DNA from: an uncultured Bacteroidota bacterium
GTDB lineage: Bacteria > Bacteroidota > Bacteroidia > Bacteroidales > P3
Direction: 5' to 3'
DNA: 64,000 bases
Assembly (NCBI GenBank): GCA_902774845.1
Contig: CACYJU010000001.1
Span: 124,001 to 188,000, forward strand
A program made the translations under genes and the position numbers. The notes beneath the pieces were generated by a model. That model made no database searches, was not told the DNA's origin, and saw only the letters and a program-made list of their open reading frames with translations. Of this stretch, positions 36,239 to 44,716 are shown one piece after another (the stretch's first letter is position 1; each line of letters begins with the position of its first letter).

Positions 36239-37708
36239 TCAGTCCTTCTTGTAATCTGCCTGATTGTTTTTCTTCCGTTTCGGTCGTATTTTCCCTAGTT
36301 TTTCTCTCATTCTTATATACCACCGTGAGTTGTTTGGTGACGCATCCGTTGTGGCGTACACCGTTAAGAATATCCCGATAGGGATAAACACCAGCGTGGC
36401 AATCCACATTCCGTATTCGTTTATCGCACATCCTCGCACAGCCTTCTCGTCAATCATGTCAATTACATAATAAAGCACAAAGAACAGCACCGATGCTACC
36501 AACGGCATTCCCAGACCTCCTTTGCGGACTATCGATCCAAAAGGCGCTCCTACAAGGAACAGTACTATACAAGCTATGGAGAATGTGTATTTGCGATACC
36601 AGACAACATAATGACGTGCCAGATACTCGCCGTCCGACTTCATAACCTGTGTATAAACTCTATAGTCGCTTAATATTTGGTCTCCTATGGCCCTCGCCCG
36701 GTTAAGAGTTCTCAATCTGTTCTCGGTGTCTAAATCGTTCACCGCTTTTTCGAAATTGAACGGGGTGGCCTTGCAGACGTCCTTGCTTCCTTTCTCTTTC
36801 AGTTGGCTATATCGATTATATAATGCCAGTTTCAACATTGTCGAAGCCGTGAAGTCTTTATATCTTTGAACCGCGTCAGCTTTAATTCGGCGTGTTGTGG
36901 AATCCAGCTGCACCACGTTCATCATCTGGCAGTTTGAGCGGAAACTTTCTTTGTCAGATTTATCAAAGGCAAACGACGAAAGGTCAAACGTTATCACCTG
37001 CTCTTTGAAATCGACTGAGGTAAAGGGTCTTGATTCTCGGTTCGATTCTTCTACCTCTTCGGTGTAAGAGTGTCCGTTGTACAATGTGAATAGCAGATAT
37101 TGTCCGTCTGCGCTGGTCTGCATGGTTCCGCTTTCTGCTAAGATCAGTGACGATTGTGTCGGCCTCTGTGTATGATCGTAGATTATTATGTCTTTTAAAA
37201 CGCCTGTTTCTTGGTCCTTCTCGTTGATTCTGATCACATATCCTTCGATCTCACTGTAGTATTCACTAGGTCTGATGTTGACAGCAGGTTTTTTTCGTGT
37301 CACATCATACAGCGTCATTCGATATTTCAGTGTGGCTGCCGGAAGCACGTTGTTGGCGAAATAGAACGCCACGAATGTTAATAGAGTCACCACTACTGCC
37401 ATAGGCATCATGGCCCTACGTAGAGAGATGCCTCCTGCTTTCATCGCTATCAGTTCGTACTTTTCGCCGAAGTTCCCCATCGTCATGATTGAGGCAAAAA
37501 GCACTGCTATGGGTAGCGCCATCGGCACAAACGTTGCAGATGCATAGAAGAGCAGTTCGGCTATCACACTTACGCTAAGCCCCTTGCCAACCATATCGTC
37601 GATATACTTCCATACAAACTGCATCAACAGCACGAAGACAGCTATGCTGAAGGTCAGCAGCAGTGGGCCGATGAACGATCGCAGTATATGTCGGTCTATC
37701 TTACGCAT
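36239..37708 (-). CDS. LptF/LptG-family permease
   Basis: Inner-membrane subunit of the LPS exporter that pulls lipopolysaccharide from the membrane and passes it to the periplasmic bridge. The protein has 489 residues. Three N-terminal helices (with MRKIDRHILRSFIGPLLLTFSIAVF at the start) are followed by a large periplasmic beta-jellyroll (about 140-370) and three C-terminal helices. AMKAGGISLRRAMMP is the coupling helix that touches the ATPase LptB. The basic tail KIRPKRKKNNQADYKKD is cytoplasmic. It follows rseP by ten bases. Which of F or G it is cannot be decided without its partner. Confidence 0.9.
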   Translation of the reverse strand: MRKIDRHILRSFIGPLLLTFSIAVFVLLMQFVWKYIDDMVGKGLSVSVIAELLFYASATFVPMALPIAVLFASIMTMGNFGEKYELIAMKAGGISLRRAMMPMAVVVTLLTFVAFYFANNVLPAATLKYRMTLYDVTRKKPAVNIRPSEYYSEIEGYVIRINEKDQETGVLKDIIIYDHTQRPTQSSLILAESGTMQTSADGQYLLFTLYNGHSYTEEVEESNRESRPFTSVDFKEQVITFDLSSFAFDKSDKESFRSNCQMMNVVQLDSTTRRIKADAVQRYKDFTASTMLKLALYNRYSQLKEKGSKDVCKATPFNFEKAVNDLDTENRLRTLNRARAIGDQILSDYRVYTQVMKSDGEYLARHYVVWYRKYTFSIACIVLFLVGAPFGSIVRKGGLGMPLVASVLFFVLYYVIDMIDEKAVRGCAINEYGMWIATLVFIPIGIFLTVYATTDASPNNSRWYIRMREKLGKIRPKRKKNNQADYKKD

Positions 37709-37718
37709 TCACGCATCA

Positions 37719-39104
37719 TCAAAACAGTCCTTGAATCAATCGCCAGATATCATTACCGTTGGCGAGCACCAACAACGCAAGCAGCAAAGCCATTCCCACG
37801 TTCTGCGCTATGTTGAGGAATTTGTCACTGGGTTTACGCCGCGTCACTATCTCCCACAGGGTGAATAATATGTGTCCTCCGTCCAATCCTGGAATTGGTA
37901 TGATATTCATGAAGGCCAGTATTAAGGCCAGCAGGGCTGTAATGTTCCAGAAGGCTTGCCAACTCCACACTTCGGGGAAGATGCTGCCTATCGAGATGAA
38001 TCCGCCAAGACTCTGCGCTCCGTTCTTGGTGAACAGCAGCTTGAGGCTCGATACGTAAGTAGTGAGGGTCTCCCACCCGTGCGAAATGCCAGCGGGTATC
38101 GCTTGTAAGATATTGTATGACTTATGTTCAACAGGGAATACTTCAAGCGGGGTTTTCAGTTGAACTCCTATCTTGCCGCTTGAAGGCACCTTCATCGTCA
38201 CCTCTTTAAAATCACCGTTTCTGAACAAACCGATCGTTATTGAATCGCCAGCATGTTCACTTAACGCGGCGCTGATAATACTGAAGGTAACCATCTCCTC
38301 TCCGTTGATACTGACCACACTGTCTCCTATCTCTATGCCTGCTCTGCTGGCCATCGAACCTGGCACAAAGTCTTTCACCACAAACGGTGAGCAGATATTG
38401 GTTATCAATGCATCTGGGCGCTCTTGCAGCACTCTGTCTATAAAACTGTCTGAGAGTTGCATGGTGAAAAGACTGTCTCCTCGCTTGATGGTGAGCTCTG
38501 GTGTCTTTTCAAGCAGCAGCCGCTTCTGCAACACTGCGTAGTCATACATCTCTTCGCCGTTTACAGCATATATTATATCACCGTTCTGTACCCCTTCGTC
38601 AAGCAATATTTGGTGATATTCATATCCAAGCGTTGCATTGCGCAACGGCAGTTCGTCTTTGCCCCAATGTGCAAAGATACAGGTGTAAATCAACAGGGCT
38701 GATAAAAAGTTCACCAACACTCCTCCCGAGATAATCAGGAGCCTTTGCCAGGCTGGTTTTGAACGATATTCCCAAGGCTGTGGCTCTTTCTCCAGATCTT
38801 CGGCTTTCTTGGTTTCGTCAATCATGCCTGCTATGTCACAGTAGCCGCCAAGTGGTATCCATCCTAATCCCCACAACGTATTGTCGGGCTCTTTCTCTTC
38901 CCATTCTTTCGGTGTGGTTGCGTTGAAGAACAGAAAATGCCATTTCCCGTCAAATTTCTTGGCTTTCAAGATGGAAAACTTCCAGTTGAAGAACATATAG
39001 AACCGGCGCACTCTTGTCTTGAATAGTTTGGCCAATCCCAGATGTCCGAATTCATGGGTTATGATAAGCAGCGAAAGGCTGAGAAAAAATGCTAAGAATT
39101 TCAT
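37719..39104 (-). CDS. rseP: RIP metalloprotease RseP (site-2 protease)
   Basis: Membrane-embedded zinc protease of 461 residues that cleaves anti-sigma factors or leftover signal peptides within the membrane. The catalytic HEFGH (His17, Glu18, His21) lies in the first helix. Two PDZ domains follow (about 150-300; DFVPGSMASRAGIEIGDSVVSINGEEM is the clearer one). The third zinc ligand is the Asp of IPIPGLDGGHILF in a C-terminal helix. Family length is about 440-460. It sits between dxr (54 bases upstream) and lptF/G; dxr-rseP linkage is common in bacteria. Confidence 0.94.
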   Translation of the reverse strand: MKFLAFFLSLSLLIITHEFGHLGLAKLFKTRVRRFYMFFNWKFSILKAKKFDGKWHFLFFNATTPKEWEEKEPDNTLWGLGWIPLGGYCDIAGMIDETKKAEDLEKEPQPWEYRSKPAWQRLLIISGGVLVNFLSALLIYTCIFAHWGKDELPLRNATLGYEYHQILLDEGVQNGDIIYAVNGEEMYDYAVLQKRLLLEKTPELTIKRGDSLFTMQLSDSFIDRVLQERPDALITNICSPFVVKDFVPGSMASRAGIEIGDSVVSINGEEMVTFSIISAALSEHAGDSITIGLFRNGDFKEVTMKVPSSGKIGVQLKTPLEVFPVEHKSYNILQAIPAGISHGWETLTTYVSSLKLLFTKNGAQSLGGFISIGSIFPEVWSWQAFWNITALLALILAFMNIIPIPGLDGGHILFTLWEIVTRRKPSDKFLNIAQNVGMALLLALLVLANGNDIWRLIQGLF

Positions 39105-39158
39105 ATTAAGTTATAGTGGTTTATATGGTATAGGTTGAGTCTATATTGTACCGCCTGA

Positions 39159-40292
39159 TTATTGCTCACTGTTTCTTACCTCTCTGTCCGTTTCGAAGAG
39201 GTCGTCGAGTGACGGTTTGGCTATGTATGTGGCGGTCTGCATGCGCCGTTCTACAAAGTCGGCTATGTCGAGAAATCTGATATGTCCGTCTATGAACTTT
39301 TGCACTGCCACCTCGTTTGCTGCATTCATGATACACGGCATATTGCCTCCTTTCGCTATTGCTGAATAGGCAAGGTCTAGGCATCTGAATGTCTTGGTAT
39401 CAGGTTCTCCGAAGGTAAGCTGTCCGTATTTGGCGAAATCCAGTCGTGGCAACGGACTGCTGACTCTTTTCGGAAAACTGAAAGCGTACTGTATCGGCGT
39501 CTTCATCGATGGTATCCCGAGTTGTGCTTTCACGCTGCCGTCTTCAAACTGCACCATAGAATGTATCACCGACTGGGGGTGTACTACAACCTGTATCTTC
39601 TCAGCTGGCACGTCAAACAACCATCGTGCTTCTATCACCTCCAGTCCTTTGTTCATCAGCGTTGCTGAATCGATAGTAACCTTTCGGCCCATCGACCAGT
39701 TCGGATGCTTCAAGGCTTCCTCAAGGGTGACTCCTTCCAGGCTCTCTCGACTTCTGCCATAGAATGGACCTCCCGATGCCGTAAGTAGTATTTTTTCAAC
39801 TGGAGAAAACTCTCCTACTAGACTTTGGAATATGGCTGAGTGCTCTGAGTCTACAGGCAGTATCGGTGCGTGATGTCGCGCTGCCGTGTCTGTCACTATT
39901 CCTCCTGCCACCACCATGGTCTCCTTGTTGGCCAGTGCTATCGTCTTCCCTGCTTCTATCGCCTTCAACGTGGGTCTCAGTCCGGCAAATCCAACGATGG
40001 CGGCAAGTACCATGTCTAGCGATTCCATATTCATCACGTCACTCATCGCCTCGGCTCCGGCGTAGGTCTTGATCTCCTCGTTCGATAATGCGTCGCGCAG
40101 TGTGTTGTATTTCGTCTCATCGGCAATAACCACCGCGTTGGGTTTGAATTCAAGAGCCTGCTTTATGAGCAGCTCCACGTTCGACCCTGCACACAGTACC
40201 TCGGCTGCATACTCATCGGGGTGCCATCGTATGACATCGAGTGCCTGTGTACCGATAGAGCCAGTGGAACCTAATATGGCGATATGTTTCAC
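39159..40292 (-). CDS. dxr: 1-deoxy-D-xylulose 5-phosphate reductoisomerase
   Basis: Second enzyme of the MEP isoprenoid pathway, NADPH-dependent, 377 residues. Motifs: the nucleotide-binding loop ILGSTGSIGTQALDVI, ALANKETMVVAGG, PVDSEHSAIFQ with the metal-binding Asp and Glu, LTASGGPFYG, the HPNWSMGRKVTIDSATLMNKGLEVIEA block, and MNAANEVAVQKFI. It is preceded by the 163-bp mobile-element-like repeat, whose edge lies 36 bases before the start codon, so part of its leader or promoter may come from that repeat. Confidence 0.96.
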   Translation of the reverse strand: MKHIAILGSTGSIGTQALDVIRWHPDEYAAEVLCAGSNVELLIKQALEFKPNAVVIADETKYNTLRDALSNEEIKTYAGAEAMSDVMNMESLDMVLAAIVGFAGLRPTLKAIEAGKTIALANKETMVVAGGIVTDTAARHHAPILPVDSEHSAIFQSLVGEFSPVEKILLTASGGPFYGRSRESLEGVTLEEALKHPNWSMGRKVTIDSATLMNKGLEVIEARWLFDVPAEKIQVVVHPQSVIHSMVQFEDGSVKAQLGIPSMKTPIQYAFSFPKRVSSPLPRLDFAKYGQLTFGEPDTKTFRCLDLAYSAIAKGGNMPCIMNAANEVAVQKFIDGHIRFLDIADFVERRMQTATYIAKPSLDDLFETDREVRNSEQ

Positions 40293-40325
40293 GTGTTGAA
40301 TAACTTATAAAAAAGTAACGACCCT

Positions 40326-40494
40326 TTAGAAACTGTTTTGAATTTGTTGATGAAAAAGATTATTGACTATTGCTGAGGGATTTTTAAACTTTTTTGAGGG
40401 CGCAATGTGGTGGCATTGTAACCGAAAAACGGTTGAAAAAGCACCAACAAGAGGCTGTAATATTGTCATTGAATAAATTCAAAACAGTTTCTTA
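40326..40494. mobile_element. MITE-like palindromic repeat element, short copy (163 bp core)
   Basis: The core runs 40329-40491 with inverted ends GAAACTGTTTTGAATTT and AAATTCAAAACAGTTTC, a perfect 17-bp match, flanked on both sides by TTA (40326-40328 and 40492-40494). No coding potential. The centre has an inverted repeat CAATG-TGGTGG-CATTG. Its sequence recurs at 50091-50336. The right TTA is the stop codon of the M23 peptidase gene. Confidence 0.8.
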
Positions 40495-41448
40495 AAAAGA
40501 TATATATGAAAGCGGGTCTACAGTTTTGCCGTTTATCCAGAGCTCAAAATGAAGGTGTGGTGTCCCCGATCCTGCCGAGTGTCCCATGTATGCTATTGGC
40601 TCGCCGGCTCTCACCATGTCTCCGTTGTGTTTCAAGAGGGCACTGTTGTGTTTGTACATGGTTATTATATTGCCGGGGTGCTGCACTGCCACTACATATC
40701 CGTCGTCGACGGTGAATCCAGCATAAACCACTGTCCCTGGTGCTGCCGCTTTGATGATGTCGTTGATATTTCCTGCCACATCCACTCCCCAGTGTCCTCC
40801 TTTGGCATCGTACGAACTCAATATCTTGCCTTTGGTGGGGGGAAAGAAGAGTTGTCCTGAGTTTGCTGGTTGCTTCTTTTCGTTGAGGTTGGTCGACTTG
40901 CTCTCAAGTCTATCTTGTTCTATTTCTTCGCGGAGCAGGCTGTCTGCTTTGCTCCGTTTGTCTGCTACTCCCACCACCTTTTCTCCATCACCTTCGTTGT
41001 TCTCGGCAGTGTCGACTATCTCCTTGCCTGCGACAATGGAACTTAACACTGCCATCATATCTTCCTGATAGCGTACCTTAGTCTCTATCGAATCTAGTAC
41101 CGTTACGTTGTGGTAGGTCTGTTCTATCATATCTCCATTGGTATAGCCGGGGATGATATTGTGCAGCGGTGTGAAGGCTATAAGAAGGAAGGTGATAATC
41201 ATAAGCAATATGCCAACGATGCCTATGCCCACAAAGAGATTGAGGGCCGAAAGCCTGAACGACCAGTGCTCTCGGTAGTTCTCGGCATCCATTACAACAA
41301 GCCTCTGCTTTCTCTTCATCTTGGAAAACAGGAGTTGCATCCTTTTCGTGAAAGGAAGTTCCCCTGCCTTGTCCGAGAGAATTGAACGCAAAGGGCGTAA
41401 CCAATCGGCCACGCCCTTCACGAATTGCTTTATTTTTTTGAATGCCAT
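40492..41448 (-). CDS. M23-family peptidoglycan endopeptidase, membrane-anchored
   Basis: Zinc metallopeptidase of 318 residues that cuts peptide cross-bridges in peptidoglycan. A cytoplasmic basic N-terminus (about 1-70, rich in Lys/Arg) is followed by one membrane helix (about 72-97), a linker rich in Lys/Glu, and the C-terminal LytM domain (about 210-315) with FPPTKGKILSSYDAKGGHWGVD (the HxxxD zinc ligands), AAPGTVVYAG and the HLHFELW ligand motif. All metal ligands are present, so it should be active. Its stop codon coincides with the TTA next to the repeat element. It follows the foldase gene by eight bases. Confidence 0.92.
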   Translation of the reverse strand: MAFKKIKQFVKGVADWLRPLRSILSDKAGELPFTKRMQLLFSKMKRKQRLVVMDAENYREHWSFRLSALNLFVGIGIVGILLMIITFLLIAFTPLHNIIPGYTNGDMIEQTYHNVTVLDSIETKVRYQEDMMAVLSSIVAGKEIVDTAENNEGDGEKVVGVADKRSKADSLLREEIEQDRLESKSTNLNEKKQPANSGQLFFPPTKGKILSSYDAKGGHWGVDVAGNINDIIKAAAPGTVVYAGFTVDDGYVVAVQHPGNIITMYKHNSALLKHNGDMVRAGEPIAYMGHSAGSGTPHLHFELWINGKTVDPLSYISF

Positions 41449-41456
41449 CTTTTTTA

Positions 41457-43610
41457 TTAGAAGAAACGGCTACGGTTATCCTTAATCTTGGTGGCGTTCT
41501 GGAGCACCTGCATTGCGCTCGACTGCTTGCGGCTGTAGTCGCGTGCCATAGTGGCTTTCAGGCTTTCCACATCGTTACGGTCGTCTGCCTGACGGTTTAT
41601 GACCTTCACAAAGTAAGCTCCCTGTGCTCCCTTGATAGGACCTGCCACCTCGTTCTGTTTCGACATGGCTATATGAGCCTGCACTTTGGGCTCCATGCCA
41701 TAACGTCCAAGGTAATAGTCTCTTACTCCTATGTTGGTGAGGGTGTCCACGGTGGTGCCAAGCTTGGTTGCCAGTGTTGCAATGTCTTTGGTCGACTTAG
41801 CGGCCTCTCCAGCTTGTGCCATAAGGTACTCGGCGCGTTTTTCAAGACGAACTTGCGGTTCTATGTCGTTGCGCACTTTTTCTACAGTCAGGTTTTTCTT
41901 GTTGTAGACTTCCTTGAGGGCTACCACCACATAGTTGTCTCCGCATGAATAAACCTCTTCCGAAACATCGCCAACCTTGCGTTTCTTGTCAAAGGCCCAC
42001 TGCATGATGCTACGGCAGTTGTCAAGTCCAGGCAGTTGTGCCATCATAGGCGTTGTCATGGCTTCTCTTACTGACAGGTTCTCGCTGGCTGCCGAAGCGG
42101 TGAGCTCTTCTTCGGTGCGGTTCTGGCCGATGAACCAGCTGGCTTTGTTGTAAATCTGCGTGCTGGTGGTGTTGCTGGGCGCGATCTCGCGAACCACCTT
42201 GGCTATACGGTATTTGCGGTTGGGCGTTGTTTTGCCCGTCACCTTCACTACCACATATCCCAGGTTGTCAGGACGTTTGTATGTGAATACTCCGCCTTCG
42301 GGCGTGTTCACGATATCTTCGTTGAGGAATCCATAGGTGGTGCCGTCAAGTGCCCATCCCATGTCGCCTTTATTGTTGTTCTTCTGGGGGTCGTCTGAGT
42401 AACGTGCCACAACATCTTCCACATTGACATCTTTAGCCTTGAGGAGCATCTCCACGGTGTCTGCCACCATCTTGGCCTCTTCTTCGGTGCGGGTCACACT
42501 CTCAAGTCCGGCTGTGCTGTTAAGTATCAGCACCACGCTGGCGCGTACGCTGTCTGGACGCATGGACGAACCCATGACTTTCGCCATAACCCACTCGGTG
42601 CCAATCTGGCGGGGTGAAATAAATCCCCCTACTGCGGTCTTCTCAATCAGGGTGTCCAAACCTCTCACCTGCGATGCTTTCACGTAGGTGGTGTCATAAC
42701 TCTGGGCGGGTTTAGAGTTGCCATAGACAAACTCCGAGATATTGGCGTCTTCAACGGTCTGGAACTCTTGCCAGATGGTGTCCACCTCTTCTGCGATCTT
42801 CGAAAGGTCCTCTGCCGACGGAACGATGGGGTAGGTGATGTACTCGATTTTGCGGATCTCGTTATACATACGCAATCCCAAGCCGGTCTCTATCTCTGCG
42901 CGATGTTCGTTGAAGTAGTTCTTGTAGTCTTCGTCTGTGGGATTGGAGTTCTCCTCGCTCACGGTCTGATACGAAACCATGGCTACTACAGCGTCCGAGC
43001 GGCTGCCTGCCAGTTTGGCCTCATCCTGTGCCATGGCTGTCGGCACATAGAAGCCATTGCTGATAAGATGGTTGTATTTTTCCTGCAGACGGTTGCTTTC
43101 CACTTCGTGGCGCATGGCGAGTATGTCATGCTGCATCTCCGGCTCGAGCTGGTCGAATCCGTCGCGGAAATATCTTGCTGCTGCCTGTGCGTTGTATTGA
43201 CCTGTGCTGGGGTCGGTAAACCACTGACGCATGTACGGGTGGGTGTAGGCTCCGTCTTCATACATCATCGAGCTGGCCTCGTCTTCCGAGATGGCGAGTC
43301 CCAGTTTCTTGTACTCAGTGCCCATCAGGGTATCTTCAACCATACTCTGCCATACCTGCTCTCTCAGACGGTATTCCACGTCGTTCGGGATCTGGTCTAT
43401 GCCTTGGTTGCGCATATAGTTGGTTTTCAGCTCTTCATATTTGTCGTTGAAGGTCTGGATGGTGAATGTGGCTTTGCCGATTTTGGCCACCTCAAACTGT
43501 CCCGCTCCGCGGTTCTTCTGCAAGTCGCCTATGATGAAGGCTACGATAGCAAGACCCACAATGGTCACGGCAATTCCTGAGTGTTTTCTAATGCTTCCTA
43601 TTGCTCCCAT
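41457..43610 (-). CDS. Peptidyl-prolyl isomerase / periplasmic foldase, PpiD/SurA-like
   Basis: Membrane-anchored periplasmic chaperone of 717 residues. A single helix (about 12-28) near the N-terminus anchors it. A SurA-N-type region (about 40-190) follows, with a parvulin-type PPIase domain around 345-460 (VARYSDDPQKNNNKGDMGWAL, then VFTYKRPDNLGYVVVKV) and a C-terminal helical domain. The parvulin pattern is partial, so isomerase activity is not certain. The role is to fold outer-membrane and secreted proteins such as the TonB receptor and T9SS substrates nearby. It heads the minus-strand operon that continues to lptF/G. Confidence 0.87.
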   Translation of the reverse strand: MGAIGSIRKHSGIAVTIVGLAIVAFIIGDLQKNRGAGQFEVAKIGKATFTIQTFNDKYEELKTNYMRNQGIDQIPNDVEYRLREQVWQSMVEDTLMGTEYKKLGLAISEDEASSMMYEDGAYTHPYMRQWFTDPSTGQYNAQAAARYFRDGFDQLEPEMQHDILAMRHEVESNRLQEKYNHLISNGFYVPTAMAQDEAKLAGSRSDAVVAMVSYQTVSEENSNPTDEDYKNYFNEHRAEIETGLGLRMYNEIRKIEYITYPIVPSAEDLSKIAEEVDTIWQEFQTVEDANISEFVYGNSKPAQSYDTTYVKASQVRGLDTLIEKTAVGGFISPRQIGTEWVMAKVMGSSMRPDSVRASVVLILNSTAGLESVTRTEEEAKMVADTVEMLLKAKDVNVEDVVARYSDDPQKNNNKGDMGWALDGTTYGFLNEDIVNTPEGGVFTYKRPDNLGYVVVKVTGKTTPNRKYRIAKVVREIAPSNTTSTQIYNKASWFIGQNRTEEELTASAASENLSVREAMTTPMMAQLPGLDNCRSIMQWAFDKKRKVGDVSEEVYSCGDNYVVVALKEVYNKKNLTVEKVRNDIEPQVRLEKRAEYLMAQAGEAAKSTKDIATLATKLGTTVDTLTNIGVRDYYLGRYGMEPKVQAHIAMSKQNEVAGPIKGAQGAYFVKVINRQADDRNDVESLKATMARDYSRKQSSAMQVLQNATKIKDNRSRFF

Positions 43611-43652
43611 TTTATAGTGTTTGTTACTTGTTAATATTCTTATTTAAGCGTG

Positions 43653-43660
43653 CAAAAGTA
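43653..43660 (-). promoter_or_regulatory. -7 box upstream of the foldase operon
   Basis: On the minus strand TACTTTTG fits TAnnTTTG, 42 bases before the start codon at 43610. The identical octamer precedes the tRNA-Lys pair and the TonB receptor gene. Confidence 0.55.
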
Positions 43661-43744
43661 CTAATAAAAACTTGACTGACACTCTTTTTATTTAAAAAAA
43701 AGTATCGGTTAAATTGTAAAGTGCTGGGATATTGTAATCTACGC

Positions 43745-44221
43745 CTAAAACTCGGCGGCGAATACAAATGGCAGGAGGTCGGCCACGCTGTTGTATTCCC
43801 TCACCCGTCCATCTCCAAGTGCCACCAATGTCCTCAATGGCTTGCCTTGCCGTTGCTCCTGCTCGATCATCACCTGGCGGCAGGCTCCACAGGGAGAGGC
43901 TTCTGCAACTCTGCCATTGCTATCTATAGCCGCTATTGCCAAGGTCTCTACCACACATTTCTCTCCAGCCCGTACTGAGGCTGTGAACAACGCCACTCTC
44001 TCGGCACATAACCCCGACGGATATGCCAGGTTCTCCTGATTGCTGCCTGTCACGATCTCTCCGTCGCCAAGCCGCACGGCTGCTCCTACTCTGAATTTAG
44101 AATAGGGTGAGTATGACGTTTCGGTGGCCTTGCGTGCTGCTTCCATCAGCTCGCGGTCTTTTGCATTTAATTCTTGGGCTGAAGAATATTCTTGGTAGTT
44201 TATGGTAAGTGTCTTCTGCAT
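43745..44221 (-). CDS. cdd: Cytidine deaminase
   Basis: Zinc enzyme that deaminates cytidine and deoxycytidine to uridine forms in pyrimidine salvage. From the ATG at 44221 it has 158 residues; an in-frame ATG at 44263 would begin inside the upstream gene and is less likely. The zinc motifs are intact: SGLCAERVAL (Cys ligand and catalytic Glu) and SPCGACRQVM (two Cys ligands). YSPYSKFRVGAAV is the usual substrate-binding stretch. It lies 17 bases after the HsdR-N gene. Confidence 0.95.
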   Translation of the reverse strand: MQKTLTINYQEYSSAQELNAKDRELMEAARKATETSYSPYSKFRVGAAVRLGDGEIVTGSNQENLAYPSGLCAERVALFTASVRAGEKCVVETLAIAAIDSNGRVAEASPCGACRQVMIEQEQRQGKPLRTLVALGDGRVREYNSVADLLPFVFAAEF

Positions 44222-44238
44222 AGTCAAATCTCTTGGTT

Positions 44239-44661
44239 TTATGGTTTCTGCAATTCCATCCACTCAGGTATTTCGGCAACCTGTTGTAGTGTCGACTCTT
44301 CCGTCACTTTCAACATCAAGCTTTGTTTTCCGTTGGTGAGCAGTAGCCATGGTACTCGTAGTACTGTGTTGTATCTGCATGCCTGGTCTGCCACCTTCTG
44401 TGTGATTGCCACATCTGCTCTTTTACACTCCACTATCATCTTCGGCTTCATCTCCACGTCATACACCACCACATCGCATCTTTTGCTCATTCCGTTGAGC
44501 GTTATGCATCCTTCCACATGCATCAGCTCGTATGGGTATTTCTTCTCTTCATGCAAGTATTTTATTACCGCCTGACGCACCCCCTCTTCGGGTGTCAATG
44601 CAACCCATTTCCGCCTCACCGGGTCGAAAACCTCTCCACTATGATTCAAGCATTCAGGCAT
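44239..44661 (-). CDS. HsdR-N (PD-(D/E)XK) nuclease-like domain protein
   Basis: Stand-alone protein of 140 residues matching the N-terminal nuclease domain of type I restriction subunits (HSDR_N_2 type). The core is visible: Glu26 in LTPEEGVRQAVIKYL, Asp63 in KRCDVVVYD, and E78-C79-K80 in MIVECKR, so the D...ExK active site is intact. There are no hsdM or hsdS genes nearby, so it is not part of a restriction system here; homologues are common as single genes in Bacteroidetes with unknown role. The start codon and the next few codons lie within an 8-bp-period repeat (44643-44714), and a second ATG one repeat unit away is in a different frame and closes after four codons. Confidence 0.8.
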   Translation of the reverse strand: MPECLNHSGEVFDPVRRKWVALTPEEGVRQAVIKYLHEEKKYPYELMHVEGCITLNGMSKRCDVVVYDVEMKPKMIVECKRADVAITQKVADQACRYNTVLRVPWLLLTNGKQSLMLKVTEESTLQQVAEIPEWMELQKP

Positions 44662-44714
44662 TCAGGCAATCACACACTAACACATTAACAAATTCACTCA
44701 ATAACGCAATCAAC
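44643..44714. repeat. 8-bp-period array filling the spacer before the HsdR-N gene
   Basis: Nine consecutive 8-base units in perfect register, for example CATTCAGG twice, then CAATCACA, CACTAACA, CATTAACA, CAATAACG, CAATCAAC. The array ends two bases short of the TonB receptor stop codon and supplies the HsdR-N start codon (44659-44661). Confidence 0.8.
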
Positions 44715-44716
44715 AA

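Noticed and set aside
42768..43580. Plus-strand frame of 270 codons opposite the foldase gene
   Set aside because: No motif, composition typical of an antisense frame, and the opposite strand encodes a well-supported 717-residue protein.
44239..44661. Type I restriction-modification system
   Set aside because: Only the small HsdR N-terminal domain is present, with no helicase part and no hsdM or hsdS within the window.
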